From positions 32,867,368 to 32,931,367 of the forward strand of contig NC_072791.1 of assembly GCF_028583425.1 (NCBI RefSeq): DNA of 64,000 nucleotides. Reading direction: 5' to 3'. Made by a program: the position numbers and the translations under genes. Of the stretch, positions 1 to 12,400 are shown piece after piece. Position 1 is the stretch's first letter; each line of letters starts with the position of its first letter. Source of the DNA: Eublepharis macularius. Taxonomy: Eukaryota; Chordata; Lepidosauria; Squamata; Eublepharidae. A model generated the notes under the pieces. The model was not told the DNA's origin. It searched no databases and saw only the letters and a program-made list of their open reading frames with translations.

Positions 1-1
1 A

Positions 2-676
2 ACTGACGCCTCTACTCTGGGCTGGGGAGGACATTGTGGCACTTTGATGGCCCAAGACACTTGGTCCCCAGCTGAGGCTAATTTGCATATTAATGTGCTA
101 GAGCTTAGAGCGATCCGTTACTCCCTTGCTTCTTTTGCAGATGCGCTCCGCAACAAAAGGTTTCAAGTCCTTTCGGACAACACGACAGCCTGTTATTATA
201 TCAACAAGCAGGGAGGAACGATGTCACTCAAGCTCTGCGCAGAAGCCACGGCTCTCTGGACCTGGGCCATATCCAACAACGTCCTCCCACGGGCCATTCA
301 CATTGCCGGGGAACTCAACACCTCAGCAGACACGCTCAGCAGAGTGTTCCTACCACAACATGAATGGTCCCTCAACCGTGCCTATCTTCAGCTGGTTTTC
401 CACGAGTGGGGGTGGCCTCGAGTCGATCTGTTTGCAATGGCCGAGAACAAGAAAGCACCCTTGTTCTGTTCCCGGGCTGGGATAGGCCCTCGCTCCTTGG
501 GGGACGCCTTCCAAATTCCCTGGACCCCAGGGTTCTTTTATGCCTTCCCGCCCTTCCCGCTCCTGCACAAGGTTCTTTGCCGGGTCAGGGCCTTCAAGAC
601 CCACTGTATCCTGGTGGCCCCATGCTGGCCCCGTCAAGAGTGGTTTCCTCTGTTGCTCTCCCTCTCTCAGGGATGA
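2..676 (+). CDS. DIRS RNase H domain (partial at 5' end)
   Basis: The frame is open from base 2. It begins with a TDAS motif followed by GWGG, then ELRA, SDNTTA and ADTLSR, which supply the acidic residues expected of a DIRS/retroviral RNase H active site. The RNase H would remove RNA from RNA:DNA hybrids during reverse transcription. After the domain comes the conserved DIRS tail (a region around HEWGWPRVDLFA). A TGA at 674-676 ends the frame, but recognisable tail sequence (PLPPVPDLLVRDG) continues in the same frame to a TAG at 782-784. The TGA therefore looks like a nonsense change in an ageing copy. Confidence 0.8.
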   Translation, partial: TDASTLGWGGHCGTLMAQDTWSPAEANLHINVLELRAIRYSLASFADALRNKRFQVLSDNTTACYYINKQGGTMSLKLCAEATALWTWAISNNVLPRAIHIAGELNTSADTLSRVFLPQHEWSLNRAYLQLVFHEWGWPRVDLFAMAENKKAPLFCSRAGIGPRSLGDAFQIPWTPGFFYAFPPFPLLHKVLCRVRAFKTHCILVAPCWPRQEWFPLLLSLSQG

Positions 677-1800
677 TGCCTGCCTCTGCCGCCTGTTCCA
701 GACCTGCTAGTCAGGGACGGGGTCCGGCACCACAATGTGGAAATCCTAAACCTGGCTGCCTGGCTCCTGCTCCCCCTGGAGTAGGCCTGTCTTCTGGGGT
801 TCTGCGGGTCATCCTCAATGCCCGCAAACAGTCCACCAGGGTGTCCTATCATAGGAAGTGGTCACAGTTTTCCCTTTGGTTGGCCCCTAAAGGGGTCTCC
901 CCCTTTACCTGTCCACTGCCCCTGGTACTGGATTACCTTTTGACTCTACATTTGCAAGGTCTCGCCTTTAGCAGCCTTAAGGTGCATATGGCTGCGATTT
1001 CTGCTTTTCATGAGCAGATTGATGGGAGGACTGTTTTTGCCCACTGGCTCTCTAAACAATTTCTGAAAGGTCTGTTTAAGACTTTCCCTCCTAGGGCTCC
1101 ACCGGTTCCTCAGTGGAGCTTGTCCCTAGTCCTTTCCCAATTGATGCTCCAGCCCTTTGAGCCTCTGTCAAACTGCCCCTTGCCACTGCTCACACAGAAG
1201 GTGGCCTTTTTGGTGGTGGTTACGTCCTCCAGACGGGTGGGGAAACTTACTGCCCTTCGCATTGACCCCCCGTTTCTGCAGTTTTTCCCAGAAAAGGTTG
1301 TGCCCCACACCAGCATGGAATTCCGACCAAAGGTGGTTTCGAAGTTTCATTTACAACAAAAGGTGGTTCTCCCCTCCTTTTTCCCAACACCCTCTTCCCC
1401 GGGGGAACAGTCACTACACACTTTGGATGTTAAACGTGCTTTATTGTTTTATTTACATCGCACCACCTGCGTCAGGAAGTCTCCTGCACTGTTCGTGTGT
1501 TACTCTGGTTCTCGCAGAGGTCTTCCTGCTTCTGCCCAATTTATCTCTCGATGGATTGTGTCCACAATTAAACTGTGTTACCATCAGGCTGGAGTGCAGT
1601 GCCCTTTTTCATTGACTGCCCATTTGGCTAGGGCACAAGCTGCTTCTGCTGCCTTCCTCCGTGGAGTCCCTCTTCAGGACGTCTGCCAGGCTGCAACTTG
1701 GTCTACAGCAGACACCTTCATCAGACATTACTCTGTGGACGTGAATGCACAACGTGACTCAGCTGTTGGCACGGATGTCCTGCATTCCTTATTCCACTGA
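364..1800 (+). CDS. DIRS tyrosine recombinase
   Basis: A 478-codon frame overlapping the RNase H frame in another phase, as is usual for DIRS. Only the part from about residue 140 (around GLSSGVLRVILNARK) resembles a recombinase, so the true start is probably well inside the given start. Catalytic features seen: arginine in SSRRVGKL, the H-x-x-R box in TAHLARAQAASAAF, and the terminal ATWSTADTFIRHYSVDV block with the nucleophilic tyrosine. It would catalyse integration of the circular DNA. The frame is uninterrupted to its TGA at 1798-1800, although the upstream RNase H frame carries a stop. Confidence 0.82.
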   Translation: MVPQPCLSSAGFPRVGVASSRSVCNGREQESTLVLFPGWDRPSLLGGRLPNSLDPRVLLCLPALPAPAQGSLPGQGLQDPLYPGGPMLAPSRVVSSVALPLSGMMPASAACSRPASQGRGPAPQCGNPKPGCLAPAPPGVGLSSGVLRVILNARKQSTRVSYHRKWSQFSLWLAPKGVSPFTCPLPLVLDYLLTLHLQGLAFSSLKVHMAAISAFHEQIDGRTVFAHWLSKQFLKGLFKTFPPRAPPVPQWSLSLVLSQLMLQPFEPLSNCPLPLLTQKVAFLVVVTSSRRVGKLTALRIDPPFLQFFPEKVVPHTSMEFRPKVVSKFHLQQKVVLPSFFPTPSSPGEQSLHTLDVKRALLFYLHRTTCVRKSPALFVCYSGSRRGLPASAQFISRWIVSTIKLCYHQAGVQCPFSLTAHLARAQAASAAFLRGVPLQDVCQAATWSTADTFIRHYSVDVNAQRDSAVGTDVLHSLFH

Positions 1801-1880
1801 ACACTCACACCCGCCCCCATTGGTGAGATGCTCGCTATTCTCCCAATGTGGGGCTGCACAGAAGTATGACGACGATAAAC

Positions 1881-1936
1881 AGGGTTTCTCACCTGTAACT
1901 GTTGATCGTCGAGTATCTTCTGTGCAGACACACATT
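1881..1936 (+). repeat. DIRS internal complementary region, left arm
   Basis: This 56-nt sequence is the exact reverse complement of 2152-2207. Imperfect repeats of its core also lie just left, around 1855-1880. In DIRS elements such a region near the 3' end is complementary to the terminal repeats and is proposed to template circle closure. Confidence 0.85.
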
Positions 1937-2151
1937 CCCTCCTGCCTGCCCCACTGTGAGTGCTGTTTTCTATATGTGTTTGGCTCTCTGGCGGCTCAGG
2001 TGAACTGAGGGAATGCCGGGGACGCTCGAGCTGGTGGCCGCGTTCTGGCGGGAACACCACCGCGCATGTGCGGCCTCGCCGAGCGTCCCCTTTGACATCT
2101 CTAAAAGCCAGGCAAATCTTTCCGTGGCTGGCCTGCGCCTGCGCAGTCCCC

Positions 2152-2207
2152 AATGTGTGTCTGCACAGAAGATACTCGACGATCAACAGTTACAGGTGAG
2201 AAACCCT
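2152..2207 (-). repeat. DIRS terminal inverted repeat, right arm
   Basis: Exact reverse complement of 1881-1936 with about 215 nt between the arms. It marks the right end of the DIRS element. Confidence 0.85.
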
Positions 2208-2210
2208 ATT

Positions 2211-2821
2211 TTTCTCCTAACAGTTGAAGATCAACTGTGTTTGGACAAGGCAATGTGGGGAGGGAGCAGAAAAGAAACAAAAGTAGAAACAAAAGGCTCC
2301 ACATCTTCTCAGTGCTTAGGGAGGTGGCCCTAGAATTTTTCATTGCTTAGAGCGGTGGGAAAGGTTTTTTTAAAAAAATAAATGTATTATTTATTCAGCA
2401 CACAGCAATACAATTATCTAGTGACTGGAAAGTATACTTCCTGTCAGAATACAGAGGGGATAACTGTGAGTTATAAGTCATGCTGTTCTCCCACTGGTCA
2501 AATCCAGCCAGCTGTGTGACTAAAGGCAGTGGACAGGCACACAGATGCCCACATTGTATGGTGCTAGGTCATGTTGCCCATCTGTTCAGGGGATGGTACA
2601 GCCTTGTGACAAGTTATACCCTTGACTGATCTCTAATAACAGAATCAGGTAGTTGCAAAAGGGTTGCATCAGACCAGATGAGAAACCTCTTTAGTGGAAC
2701 TAACCTAAACTGTGCCATGCCTGACACTGAAGTATTTACATTTAAATCCATGGAATTTGGAAGATGTACCTGTCCTGTGTTTTCTTTTAATATCAACTAT
2801 TTGTATGTAACTTCTCTTTAG
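2211..2821. other. Intron sequence before CATSPERB copy A exon
   Basis: No coding region or repeat boundary recognised. The last 60 bases form the pyrimidine-rich acceptor of the next exon. Confidence 0.5.
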
Positions 2822-2960
2822 GCAATCCGGATGAAATATCCAATCTCGAAACTTCCCCTCAGTTTCACTATTGAGAATGAGGATGGATCTGTAAATTTGT
2901 CATCTCCTTATTTTGTCACAATAACAGAAGTCAACAACAGAACCAACTGGGAGATTTCAG
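2822..2960 (+). CDS. CATSPERB: CATSPERB copy A coding exon (fourth from end)
   Basis: Acceptor ctctttag before 2822 and donor gtaggg after 2960. The frame begins AIRMKYPISKLP and contains SSPYFVTITEVNNRTNWEIS. This matches the membrane-proximal extracellular region of CATSPERB (the mammalian protein has a YLVTMTEV block here). The exon is 139 nt and ends after the first base of a codon, a glycine completed by the next exon. The NRT sequence is a potential N-glycosylation site, consistent with an extracellular position. Confidence 0.85.
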
Positions 2961-4300
2961 GTAGGGGAGGAAGAAGACTTAATTATTTGGATAAAGAAGA
3001 AATAATGAGATTATGCCATACAATTCAATTTCCTGTCAATTTAGAGCCCCTGCAGATCATCAGCATTCATTTCTTCTTTGGAAATCTTTTTCATTGGATG
3101 CCTACAACTGCATGAGTTTTCACATTTTCTAATTACAGAGGGGCAATCCTCTTACAGCCCCATCCTAAAACTCCAGCACCAGTGCAGTGCCAGCACGCTA
3201 CTCTGAACTCTGTGCCTACTCTGTAGAGGAGATGCACATGAATAGAAGACCTAATGCCAAGGTGAGCAGAGCTTAGCAATACTGCCAGACTCCCCAGCAA
3301 TGCTTCAGTCATGGCATGGCATGCCCCTGTCACAGACAGTGAAGCAGCCAAAGAGTACATGCAGATGCAGCCACACACCCCTAACATCAGGCTGCCACTG
3401 CCCAACCCAAAAAGGAATATGTCTCCTTCCACTCAGACTGTGTCATGATGACCACTAAGAACTGTGGAAGGAACACACATCAGAGTGTTCCACAAATGAG
3501 CACTGTTCCCTTTGCCAGGCCCAAACACACAACGGAGGAAGAAACATGCCACTCTGATCACATCACCACCATGCTTCTGTACTTGCTTAGCAGAGACAAC
3601 ACCAATAAAACTCCCAGAATACGTGCCATACAAGGGTTCAAGTCTTGGAGACAAGGGGGGGGCAGCCTTTTGCCAGGCAAAGGGCAAGAAGGCACAAAGG
3701 CAGCAACTAGGGAACCCACAATGGCCCAGTCACAGAAGGTCTACTCAGCCCCTCAGTAGTTCCCTAGACAAGACAGAGCAGCCAAGTGTAGTATGAAAGG
3801 CAAGGACCATTTTCACATGTCCTTATTGTAATGCCAAAGTATCGCAATTGTTCCGCTATACTCACATATCCTCGTAATCCACCCATGAAAACCCATCATC
3901 CTCCCGTCATCGTTGCGCTTTCTCCGAGAATGTAGATTTCCCATTTATTCCCACTATGTAATGCGTTGTTAACACATGCATGACAACGCTTGGAAACACT
4001 TCTCCAGAGACCACCCACTCAACCCCTCCTCCTTTCTTTGTTTCTGCTCCTAAGGAAGAGGTTTTCGCACCCACAACCAGGAATCCCACAAGCCTCTGGG
4101 GACTCCTGGGGACGGTTACATCTAATTTTTTTTTTTAAAGGGCACCTTTGTTGCACTATTGCAATGTCTCGTTTAAAAGGAACTGACTGCACTAACAGCT
4201 GACTTTTAAAAACCAAGGACATTAAACGTTTAACGTTAAAGCTATGCTTTGCAAATAACGGGACACCCCTAGACTGTTGGATTAAAAAAAAAAATTATAG
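2961..4300. other. Intron of CATSPERB copy A, no element recognised
   Basis: Short open frames occur on both strands at 3133-3800 but overlap one another and show no domain. Probably old repeat-derived intron DNA. Confidence 0.4.
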
Positions 4301-5041
4301 TGACAGCACAATCACACAAATCCATTGAATAAATGCAAACTGGGTTTTGAGTGGGAACGTAATGGCTGGCAGTGGTATGCTGAGCATGTGCACGCGACTT
4401 CAAGATCACTGACTCCCAAGGTGTCCTGCTTCAGGCAGCAGCTGGGTCTACAGAGTACTGCTGACAGGTAATGAGAACCAGCTGGCAAGGCTAGGAATGA
4501 ACAAAGTCCGTAAATCAAGGGAGCAGTCCAAGACAGGCCGGGTCGGAGGTCAGAGAAACAGTTATAAGGAGCAAGCGCAGGCAACACAGTAGCAGTTCAG
4601 AGAACCCGTTGAAGCACGCTGAAAGGTCCCTTCCCTCATGCTCTTATACTCTGGGAGCGTTATGTCAGCTGGCACAGCTGCTTCAAGTCTCCTCCTCTGA
4701 AGCTCCTCCTTCCTCTGAGAAGGCTGGCCAGTTCAGAGCTTGGAGGCGTGCTGATTGACGTCCAGTCTGTAAGTCTCTTTTGTGCCTGCTGATGTTGCTC
4801 TCATTGCTCTCAGGAGTCTGGAGATGTTGGAGGGGATACGGAAGCTGGCTGCGTCTGGGCTGATTGCTCTGGGTGGGGAAGGGGAGCTTCTGGCTGGGAT
4901 TCAGTGTCTGACAGTTCAGCTGCGGTCAGCTGATGGGAGACAGGCTGCTCCTCCTCAGGAGAGACAAGGCTGTCAGCAAGCCTTGGCTGTTCCAGCTGCT
5001 GCTCCTCTGAGGAATCGTCAAGCCCTGGCTGTACTATGACA
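4301..5041 (-). mobile_element. Candidate solo LTR (minus strand)
   Basis: Read on the minus strand the segment starts TGTCATAGTACAGCC and ends CTGTCA. It carries a TATAAGAG box (plus-strand positions around 4645) with GC-rich sequence downstream, as in a retroviral or Gypsy LTR. No matching target-site duplication was found, so the borders are tentative. Confidence 0.4.
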
Positions 5042-5644
5042 CAAGGTTCTCCCCACTGATGACCCTTGAGCCACCATAGTTTTTGAAGTAAATTGGCGGG
5101 CAAAAAATACAGCCTATCACAGGCTACCATTGGGGAGGATTGGTTCAATCTTGCATATAGAAACAGCAATGTAGTGCACATCTGGATTCCTATTTTTTTA
5201 AAAAAGGCAAAATGGGTGGCATGTGAACTTCTGAAAGTGAGACGCAGCTGTACAATTCAAGGCAATGTGAATGGTGCATCATGATAGCAGGATTGCAACT
5301 AACGGCCTCATAGCATAAAAAAGGAGGAAAATTAAGGACATGTGAAAATGGCCCAAGTGCAAATCCCAGCAAGGGCAATGTGTGCTGGATGGCAAACTTC
5401 ACCTCTGGGCTAGTTTTAGAAGGGTAGCATGTTGGTCTGCCAACCAACCAAGGAGGATACACCAGGATAATTTTGTGCTGATAGCATGGTGAGATACTGC
5501 CAGTATATGCGCAAGGGCCCCACCCTTTCTGTACTGTGTAACTTGCTAGCAACCTAGCAAGGCTAGCAACCTAGTGAGGAAGCGTTATCGAATCAATGCA
5601 TGTTCCTTGTGTATGCTGGACATGCTCTGAAATTTTAAATACAT

Positions 5645-5745
5645 ATTAGATCGGGGTCCCCAACCTTTTTGAGCCTGTGGGCACATTTGGAATTCTGACA
5701 CAATGTAGTGGGCTCAGCTACAAAATGGCTGCTGCCAATCAAGCA
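5645..5745 (+). repeat. Dispersed repeat fragment with GGGGTCCCCAAC end
   Basis: Begins GATCGGGGTCCCCAACC and continues with a gggcacatttggaattctgacac segment. Similar ends occur on the minus strand near 31508-31585 and 31925-31965. Possibly the terminus of a hAT-type element; family not established. Confidence 0.4.
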
Positions 5746-7218
5746 AAAATACAAAACACATTGTTTTACCTATATAGATTTGACCTACGTTGCCTCTCTA
5801 GAAGGAAAAAAAAATCTCTCCCAGGATATTTGCAGTCTATTTTTATCATATTATCTGTAAACAAAAAGGAATGCTGGTTGCCAGAAAAGCCACCGTTTTC
5901 TGTTCACCAGCCCCATTACTCCACACCACTCAGGTCATGCGAAAAGAAATGCAAACTCACTCCATGAGCCCCCAGGGTGGCCTGGAAGGTTCCTGGAACG
6001 TTATGCCCCATCATCCCCTCCTTCGCAGCAGTCCTGCCATGAGGCTCCATTTTTTGACTTTTACAAAAGATTCTTTTTAAAAATGTTCTTGCTGTGTGCT
6101 CTCTTGCTGTACAACTCATACACCACTGTAGTGTTAACTCTATAATATCAAGCTGTGAGAAAGTTTTTTAAAAGATCCCTAAAATTATAATACTCTATAA
6201 GGGGAAAATATTAAAGCTACAAAGTTGAAAGTAAGCCTGAATGACATCAATGGGTTTTACTTTCAATGAAACATGCATAGGCTTTAGCTGCACCATTAGA
6301 ACATACCCATCTGTGCCATGTTTCAAGGGAGTTAGTAGCATGCTGGAAGAATTTCCATAAATACTCTTGTACATTGGCAGACATACCATTGTGAGTTTCA
6401 AATGCAGCTAGCCCTAGTGCTGTGATTCGCAAAATGAGCAGTGAACTTCCGTTAACAGATGCAAAAGGTTGTCCAGAGTAATCACTGCCTACCTTACTTT
6501 TATACCATTAACAAACCACATGCTGCCCTGGAGATCCAGTCTGGAACCAGGAAAAGATTTGCTCTTTTGGAGCTGAAAGGAAGGTCTCTATTGCTTTCAT
6601 TCCCCCAGGAACTGGAGATCTCATCCTTGGGAATACAACATGCCAATACCTTCATTCTCAGTTCCAACTGCCCTGGTCCCACAATGTAAAGTAGTAGAGA
6701 AGTGCTACTACATTTGGGCAGATTCAAAGAAATTTTTAAAAACCTCAACCAAGTTAATTCCTTTGCACACATACAAGATAAATTGCTAAGGGCTAATGCA
6801 GATATAACACAGACCATTCATTAACATGGTTGAACAATATGGGATGGTCTGCAGGGCTGCATATCCTTCCAGTATCGAATGCAACGTCTTCCACCCTTCC
6901 ACTACTAGATTTGACCAGAGTTAAGTTGGCACTTTGACCACTGCTAACCATAGTTAACAGTAACAAGGTTTCCAGTGTAATGTTTGCTTATACCCCTTTT
7001 TTACATTCATCATACCCAATTGGCATGCTCTAGCAAGCTGCTACATAATAAGCTTTGCTGTGTATGAAGTCATTTATCAGAGAAAACACTCAGACTTTAG
7101 ATAAGGTATACTCTTTAAGATATAGCTATATGGTTATTCCATTACTACTTTTTGGAGTCAGTTATTGAATTGTAAACCATAAAAGTATCACTCAGGGATT
7201 ATTTTTATTATTTTTCAG
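5746..7218. other. Intron of CATSPERB copy A, nothing recognised
   Basis: A/T-rich sequence without convincing coding, RNA or repeat borders. The last 20 bases are the acceptor tract of the exon at 7219. Confidence 0.4.
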
Positions 7219-7319
7219 GAACCAATGCAACATCGAGCATGTTGAAAATGAGACATTATTTAGCACATAGACTCAACAATACATTATATAATCCAGATGG
7301 CCTCACTCTAAGCATATAT
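7219..7319 (+). CDS. CATSPERB: CATSPERB copy A coding exon (third from end)
   Basis: Acceptor atttttcag, donor gtaagt. Two bases complete the glycine begun in the previous exon, followed by 33 full codons containing KMRHYL and NPDGLTLSIY, so the exon ends in phase 0. The phases agree with both neighbours, which supports real splicing rather than a chance frame. Confidence 0.85.
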
Positions 7320-7544
7320 GTAAGTTTTAATTAAAATACATATTTTGAATAGAAATCCAAACTTGGGTTTCTAAACTCCTCCAAAACTCTGTACCCACTG
7401 TACATTGCTCCAAAATCTGTTAAGAATTCTATATAATATTAATGGTTCCTTCTTGACTTGTTGGGACATGTATCACAATTTGTTATTAGGACTCATATTT
7501 TACTAGCAAAATTTGGCCAGCGTATCACATATCTCTGTGTATAA

Positions 7545-7728
7545 ACTGCTGTCAAGTCATAGCTGACTCCTGGAGACCCCAGAAGGTTTTCAAGGCAAGA
7601 GATGAACAGAGGTGGTTTGCCATTGCTTGCCTCTGCATAGTGACCCTGGACTTCCTTTGTGGTGGTTTTCCACACTGACCCTACTTAGTTTCTCCGAACT
7701 GATGAGCGTGGGCCATCCTGGTCAGAGC
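7545..7728 (-). mobile_element. 5S rRNA-related SINE (minus strand)
   Basis: The plus strand reads gtcaagtcatagctgactcc ... gaggtggtttgccattgc ... gaccctacttagtttct. Its reverse complement ends in a segment like the 5S rRNA internal promoter (aagctaagcagggtc). Related copies lie at 14095-14305, 42158-42345 and 55308-55515. It is diverged and has no visible target-site duplication. Confidence 0.6.
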
Positions 7729-9433
7729 TATAGCTCACATATCTAACTCTTCTCAAATATCTTTCTATCCCAAAACAGAAGGATATTTATGCATTCTTTG
7801 TAGTATCTCTTTTCTTATGGCCTTCAGTATGAGTATTCAGTATCCTTTAAATATTTGTCATCTTGGATGCTTAGTTCACCACAACTGGGGCTTCTTCCTG
7901 GGCTCTGGCCAACCTATTAAAGTAACAGATGACCTGATTTGTAGATTACTGTCCCATAGCATGCTTTCTGGAGGTCCTTGCTGAAGGATGGATAGTTAGC
8001 AAATTTGAATAATACTCTCCAACACCTCTTATAGTTCTTGAACTTCAATGAGTTGAACTTCAATGAGCTGAACATCTTGTACATCATGAAGTCTTGCCTG
8101 TGTGCATTTCTTGTGGCAAGGTAGCTCTGGACAGACAATCCAGTACAGTCAGTACTGCAGGCGTTTTTGGAGCCAGCAATAATGGCTTGTTAAAAATAAT
8201 TTTCAGAGGTTTTTGATCAGTAAAACATGGATGGATTTCTGATCTTGTATATAGTGGTTGACAGCATCAACAAAACACTATTTTTAAATATTATATTTTA
8301 ACTAGGGCATACTGCCACATACATCTGCCCAGATATGACTTGAGTGAAGCAAGCCACAAAGCAAAGTGTCCCTTTGATTGATTCTCCATTAAATCAGCTT
8401 TCCTGTCTTTCATCTGCAAGATGTCCAAGTCAGTTAGCCGTTGGTGTCGTCTAGCTTAAATGACTGGTCTTTGACTCATGACCTGAAGCTTCAAAGGCGG
8501 ATTTTTCCCCTCTTCCTTTTTAAAAAGTTGTTTTTTAAAAAAGATTTAAAGTGGCTTGATTGACCTACGCTGGTTAGTAGATGTGTTTCATTTCAGAACG
8601 ACTCCCTCCCCTCCTCAGCCTTCAGCAAATTACCCATGAGGGAAATCGAAGGTACTGCTGCTTGCCAGCCTGGCTCTTTCACTGGGGCACCATGCAGGGA
8701 GGCTGCTTGCTTGGGAGGAGAACTTGCTGAAGGGCTAGATGGATACTTGCTCACGAGGAGGCCTTTCTGAGGGCCACATGGATGCTTGCAGTACTTCCCT
8801 CTGATCTGCAGCTGCTGGCCACTTGGATCCCAGGCCCAAGGCCCCACCCCCCTCTGTCTCTTCACACAGGTACTGCTGCTTGCTAGCCTGGCTATTTCAC
8901 TGGAGCACCATGCAGGGAGGCGCAAGCCTCTTTGTGAAAGCCAAAGGGTGAGAGCACAAGGGCTCTTGGCCTGGGGAACGCAGTCCAGGATCAGCCACAA
9001 GCTACACGAGTTACAGCACACAAGATGATGGGAGGAACATCACTATATTATGAACTGCATCTAAGATGGGTGCAATTTAAAAAAATAAAAGAAAAAAAAG
9101 AAAAAAAAAAGATGGGTGCAACACCTCTACAACCCTGCTGCTCAACTATACCAGTGTTGCCTACACTGAGACCACCAGTATGTTTGATACTCCAATACGT
9201 TGGCTGTAGGGTCCAGTCCTTAGCTTCTTACTTACTACTTACTTACATGGTGAAAATGTCTGACAAATGTACTATTCAAGTGCAATTGGGAGCTGGTAAA
9301 TATGGGAGTGGGACTTACCAAAGGCACCCAGCATCGAGCAATAATGCTCGCTGCTTATCCAAACTCTATAGGATTCCACCTGCTTACAATAGGGTCGGTT
9401 CCACCACCACCACCCCGCTACACTAATCCTATG

Positions 9434-12400
9434 CAATGCCAGATTGCATGCATTGCTGGGATGTTGCAGGAAGAGAAAATTGATGTGGCTTGTCTAAAAG
9501 AGACACGGCTGCAGAAAAATGACAAGGTGAGTCTATCCCAGCTAACTCTCCCTGGCTATGCAGTCCTACACCAACCTTGCTATGGTAGCCAGGGTGGACG
9601 GGTTGCTATGAGCGGGACCACAAGTGACGCCTGACACAGGTTGGACACTTGCCAGCTTCCCTCAAGTTTTGATGGGAAATGTAGGCAGCTTGGCGGAATG
9701 TTGGACAAGTGACAGTTGAAAACTCCATTGGACAGCAGTCAGAGAGTCAAGCTGCAAGTCCAGGATGCCTACATTTCCCATCAAAACTTGAGGGAAGCTG
9801 ACTAGTGTCCAACCTGTGTCAGGCGTCACTTGTGGTCCCGCTCTATTATTCTATGTGCGTCCTTCAACTTCCGCAGATCTCCAGTACAAGCTAGAGCTAA
9901 TATTGACTGCATGTTCCTGTCTCTGAGAATTAAAGATAGACTGGTTATCCTGCTTGTTTACAGACCACCCAGCTCCCCTATAAGCACCCTTTCTGAGCTG
10001 GCAGAGCTGCTAGCAGGCATGATGTTGGAGACACCTAGACTTATTGTTCTGGGAGACTTCAACATCCATGCTGAGTGTTCAAAGTCAGGCCCGGCTAAAG
10101 AATTTATAGCTTCCCTGGCAACCCTGGGCCTCTCTCAAATAGTGTCAGGCCCTACACATGAAAGAGGCCACACACTAGACTTAATATTTTTCACTGAACC
10201 TTTGAGGGAAAACCTTGGCTCAACATTGGAAATTCGGCCAGAATGATCATCAGACCATCATCTGCTGAAGGCAAAAGTGAATATAGCCCCAACACCCCTC
10301 AAAATGGGAGGTCCACTTAAAATTATTCTCCCACAAAGGCTCATAGACCCTCCCAGATTTCAAAGTGCCTTGGGGGATTTTAGACTTCCAGACACATGCT
10401 CCACAGAAGCTGCTGTAGGAGCATGGAACACAAAGCTCCTTGAAGCTATTGACACCATTGCTCCTTGTCAACCCCTCTGGCCCTTTGGACAGAAGCTGGC
10501 AACATGGTTTACAACGGAGCTGGCTGACCTGAACAGGGTTGGAAGATGTCTAGAAAGATGCTGGCAAAAAACCCACAGGGAAACTGATAGAGCTTGCTAC
10601 AGAACACACTGGAGGACCTATGAAGCAGAAGTGAAAGAGGCAAAGAAACGTTATTTCTTGTCAACTATCAGCTAGTTCACCCTCCCAACTGTTCAGAATA
10701 TCCAAACACCTTCTAACCCCTAAATCTGAACCTTCACAATCCCCAGAACAGACAATTAGCTGTGAGGTCTTTGCTAAGTTTTTCACTGATAAAATAGGAC
10801 ACATACGCTCTGATCTAGATGCTAGATGCAATGCAAATGAGATAGGAAAAATGCTTAATACACCATCTGGCCTATATTTAGACTACTTTGAACCAATTAC
10901 AATGACAGACCTTAACAGGATGCTGGCATCTATGAAAGCCACTACTTGGGTGCTTGATCCTTGCCCTTCTTGGTTGTTAAAATCAAGTAAAGATCACATA
11001 AGTGAACCACTGAGATCTATTGTAAATCAATTACTAACTCAGGGCATCTTCCCCCAGCTGCTCAAACAGGCAGTTATCCACCTGCTAATTAAAAAACTAT
11101 CCCTAGACAAAACTGATGTGGCCAATTATCACCCAGTCTCTCACCTGCCCTTTCTGGGCAAAATGATTGAGAGGACAATAGCTGACCAACTTCAGGTCTT
11201 CTTGGAAAACTGTAGCGCTCTAGACCCTTTCCAAACTGGATTCAGACCAGGGCATGGGACAAAGACAGCACTAGTAGCGTTAGTGGATGATCTCCGTCTG
11301 AATATAGACAAAGGCCATGCCTCCTTATTGCTCCTCCTGGATCTGTCTGCAGCCTTTGACACAGTAGACCATGCCATCCTGTTGAGGCATTTAGAAACAG
11401 AAGTGGGGATCAAAGGATGTGCCTTTGACTGGTTTAAATTATTTCTATGGAACGGAGAAGGGTTGCTATTGGAGATCAGCTATCTCCAGAATGGAAACTA
11501 ACGTGGGGTTCCGCAGGGCTCAATCATATCTCCCATGTTATTCAACCTCTATGTAAAACCTTTAGGAGAACTTATTCGCAGCTATGGAGTTGGATGTCAT
11601 CAATATGCAGACGATACCCAACTCTATCATCTCGCTATCCAGGTCCCCACAGGATGCAGTAGAAATCTTAGATCACTGCCTAACAGCCGTGGTGAAATGG
11701 CTGAAAAATAACAAATTGAAATTGAACCCAGACAAGACTGAAGTGATGCTTGTTGGGAAGCCAAAGATCTTGAAGGGCACTGTACTCTCCACTTTCAGTG
11801 GAGTTTGCCTGACCATTGCAGACTCAGTTAAGAGCCCAGGTGTTATACTGGATCCAGCACTACTACTAGAAAAACAAGTTAATGCAGCTGCTAAAAATGC
11901 TTACTACAATCTCACTCTAGCCTGGAAGATGGCTTCTTACTTTGACATGGCCGACCTAGCCACCTGGATCCATGCTATGGTAACATCAAAACTTGACTAT
12001 TGGTCTCCCATCTAAGTTAACTAGGAGGCTCCAATTGGTGCAAAATACTGTGGCTCAACTTTTAGCAAGAGAGAGCAGGAGCATGGACATCACTCCTATC
12101 CTACAGCGAATCCATTGGCTACCTATCAGTTACCATGCTCAATTCAAGGTATTGGTCATTACATACAAAGCTCTTCATGGCCTTAACCCAGCATACCTCC
12201 GAGATCGTTTCACTCCTTATGTCCTTCCATGGCAGCTTCGCTCACCTGAACAGGGTCACTTGCAGGAGCCAGCCTGCACATGGGCGAAATCAACAGCAGC
12301 CCCCACACGGGCTTTTTTCTGTAGTGGCCACCACCCTAAGGAATGGTCTGCCTGAGGAGGTCAGGAGAGCCCCCACTCTCCTGGCTTTCTGCAAACGATG

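Larger units (their letters stand above)
1..2210 (+). mobile_element. DIRS-type tyrosine-recombinase retrotransposon, 3' part
   Basis: The window opens inside a DIRS-order element. Seen: an RNase H reading frame, a partly overlapping reading frame with a tyrosine recombinase domain in place of an integrase, and a 3' end with a perfect 56-nt inverted repeat (1881-1936 against 2152-2207) instead of LTRs. This layout is diagnostic of DIRS elements, which are thought to integrate through a circular intermediate without target-site duplication. The RT part lies off the left edge. The 3' limit near 2210 is set by the end of the inverted repeat and could be a few tens of bases further right. It probably sits in an upstream intron of CATSPERB copy A. 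Confidence 0.88.

Noticed and set aside
3133-3796. Several overlapping frames on both strands
   Set aside because: Mutually overlapping, no domain; intron DNA.
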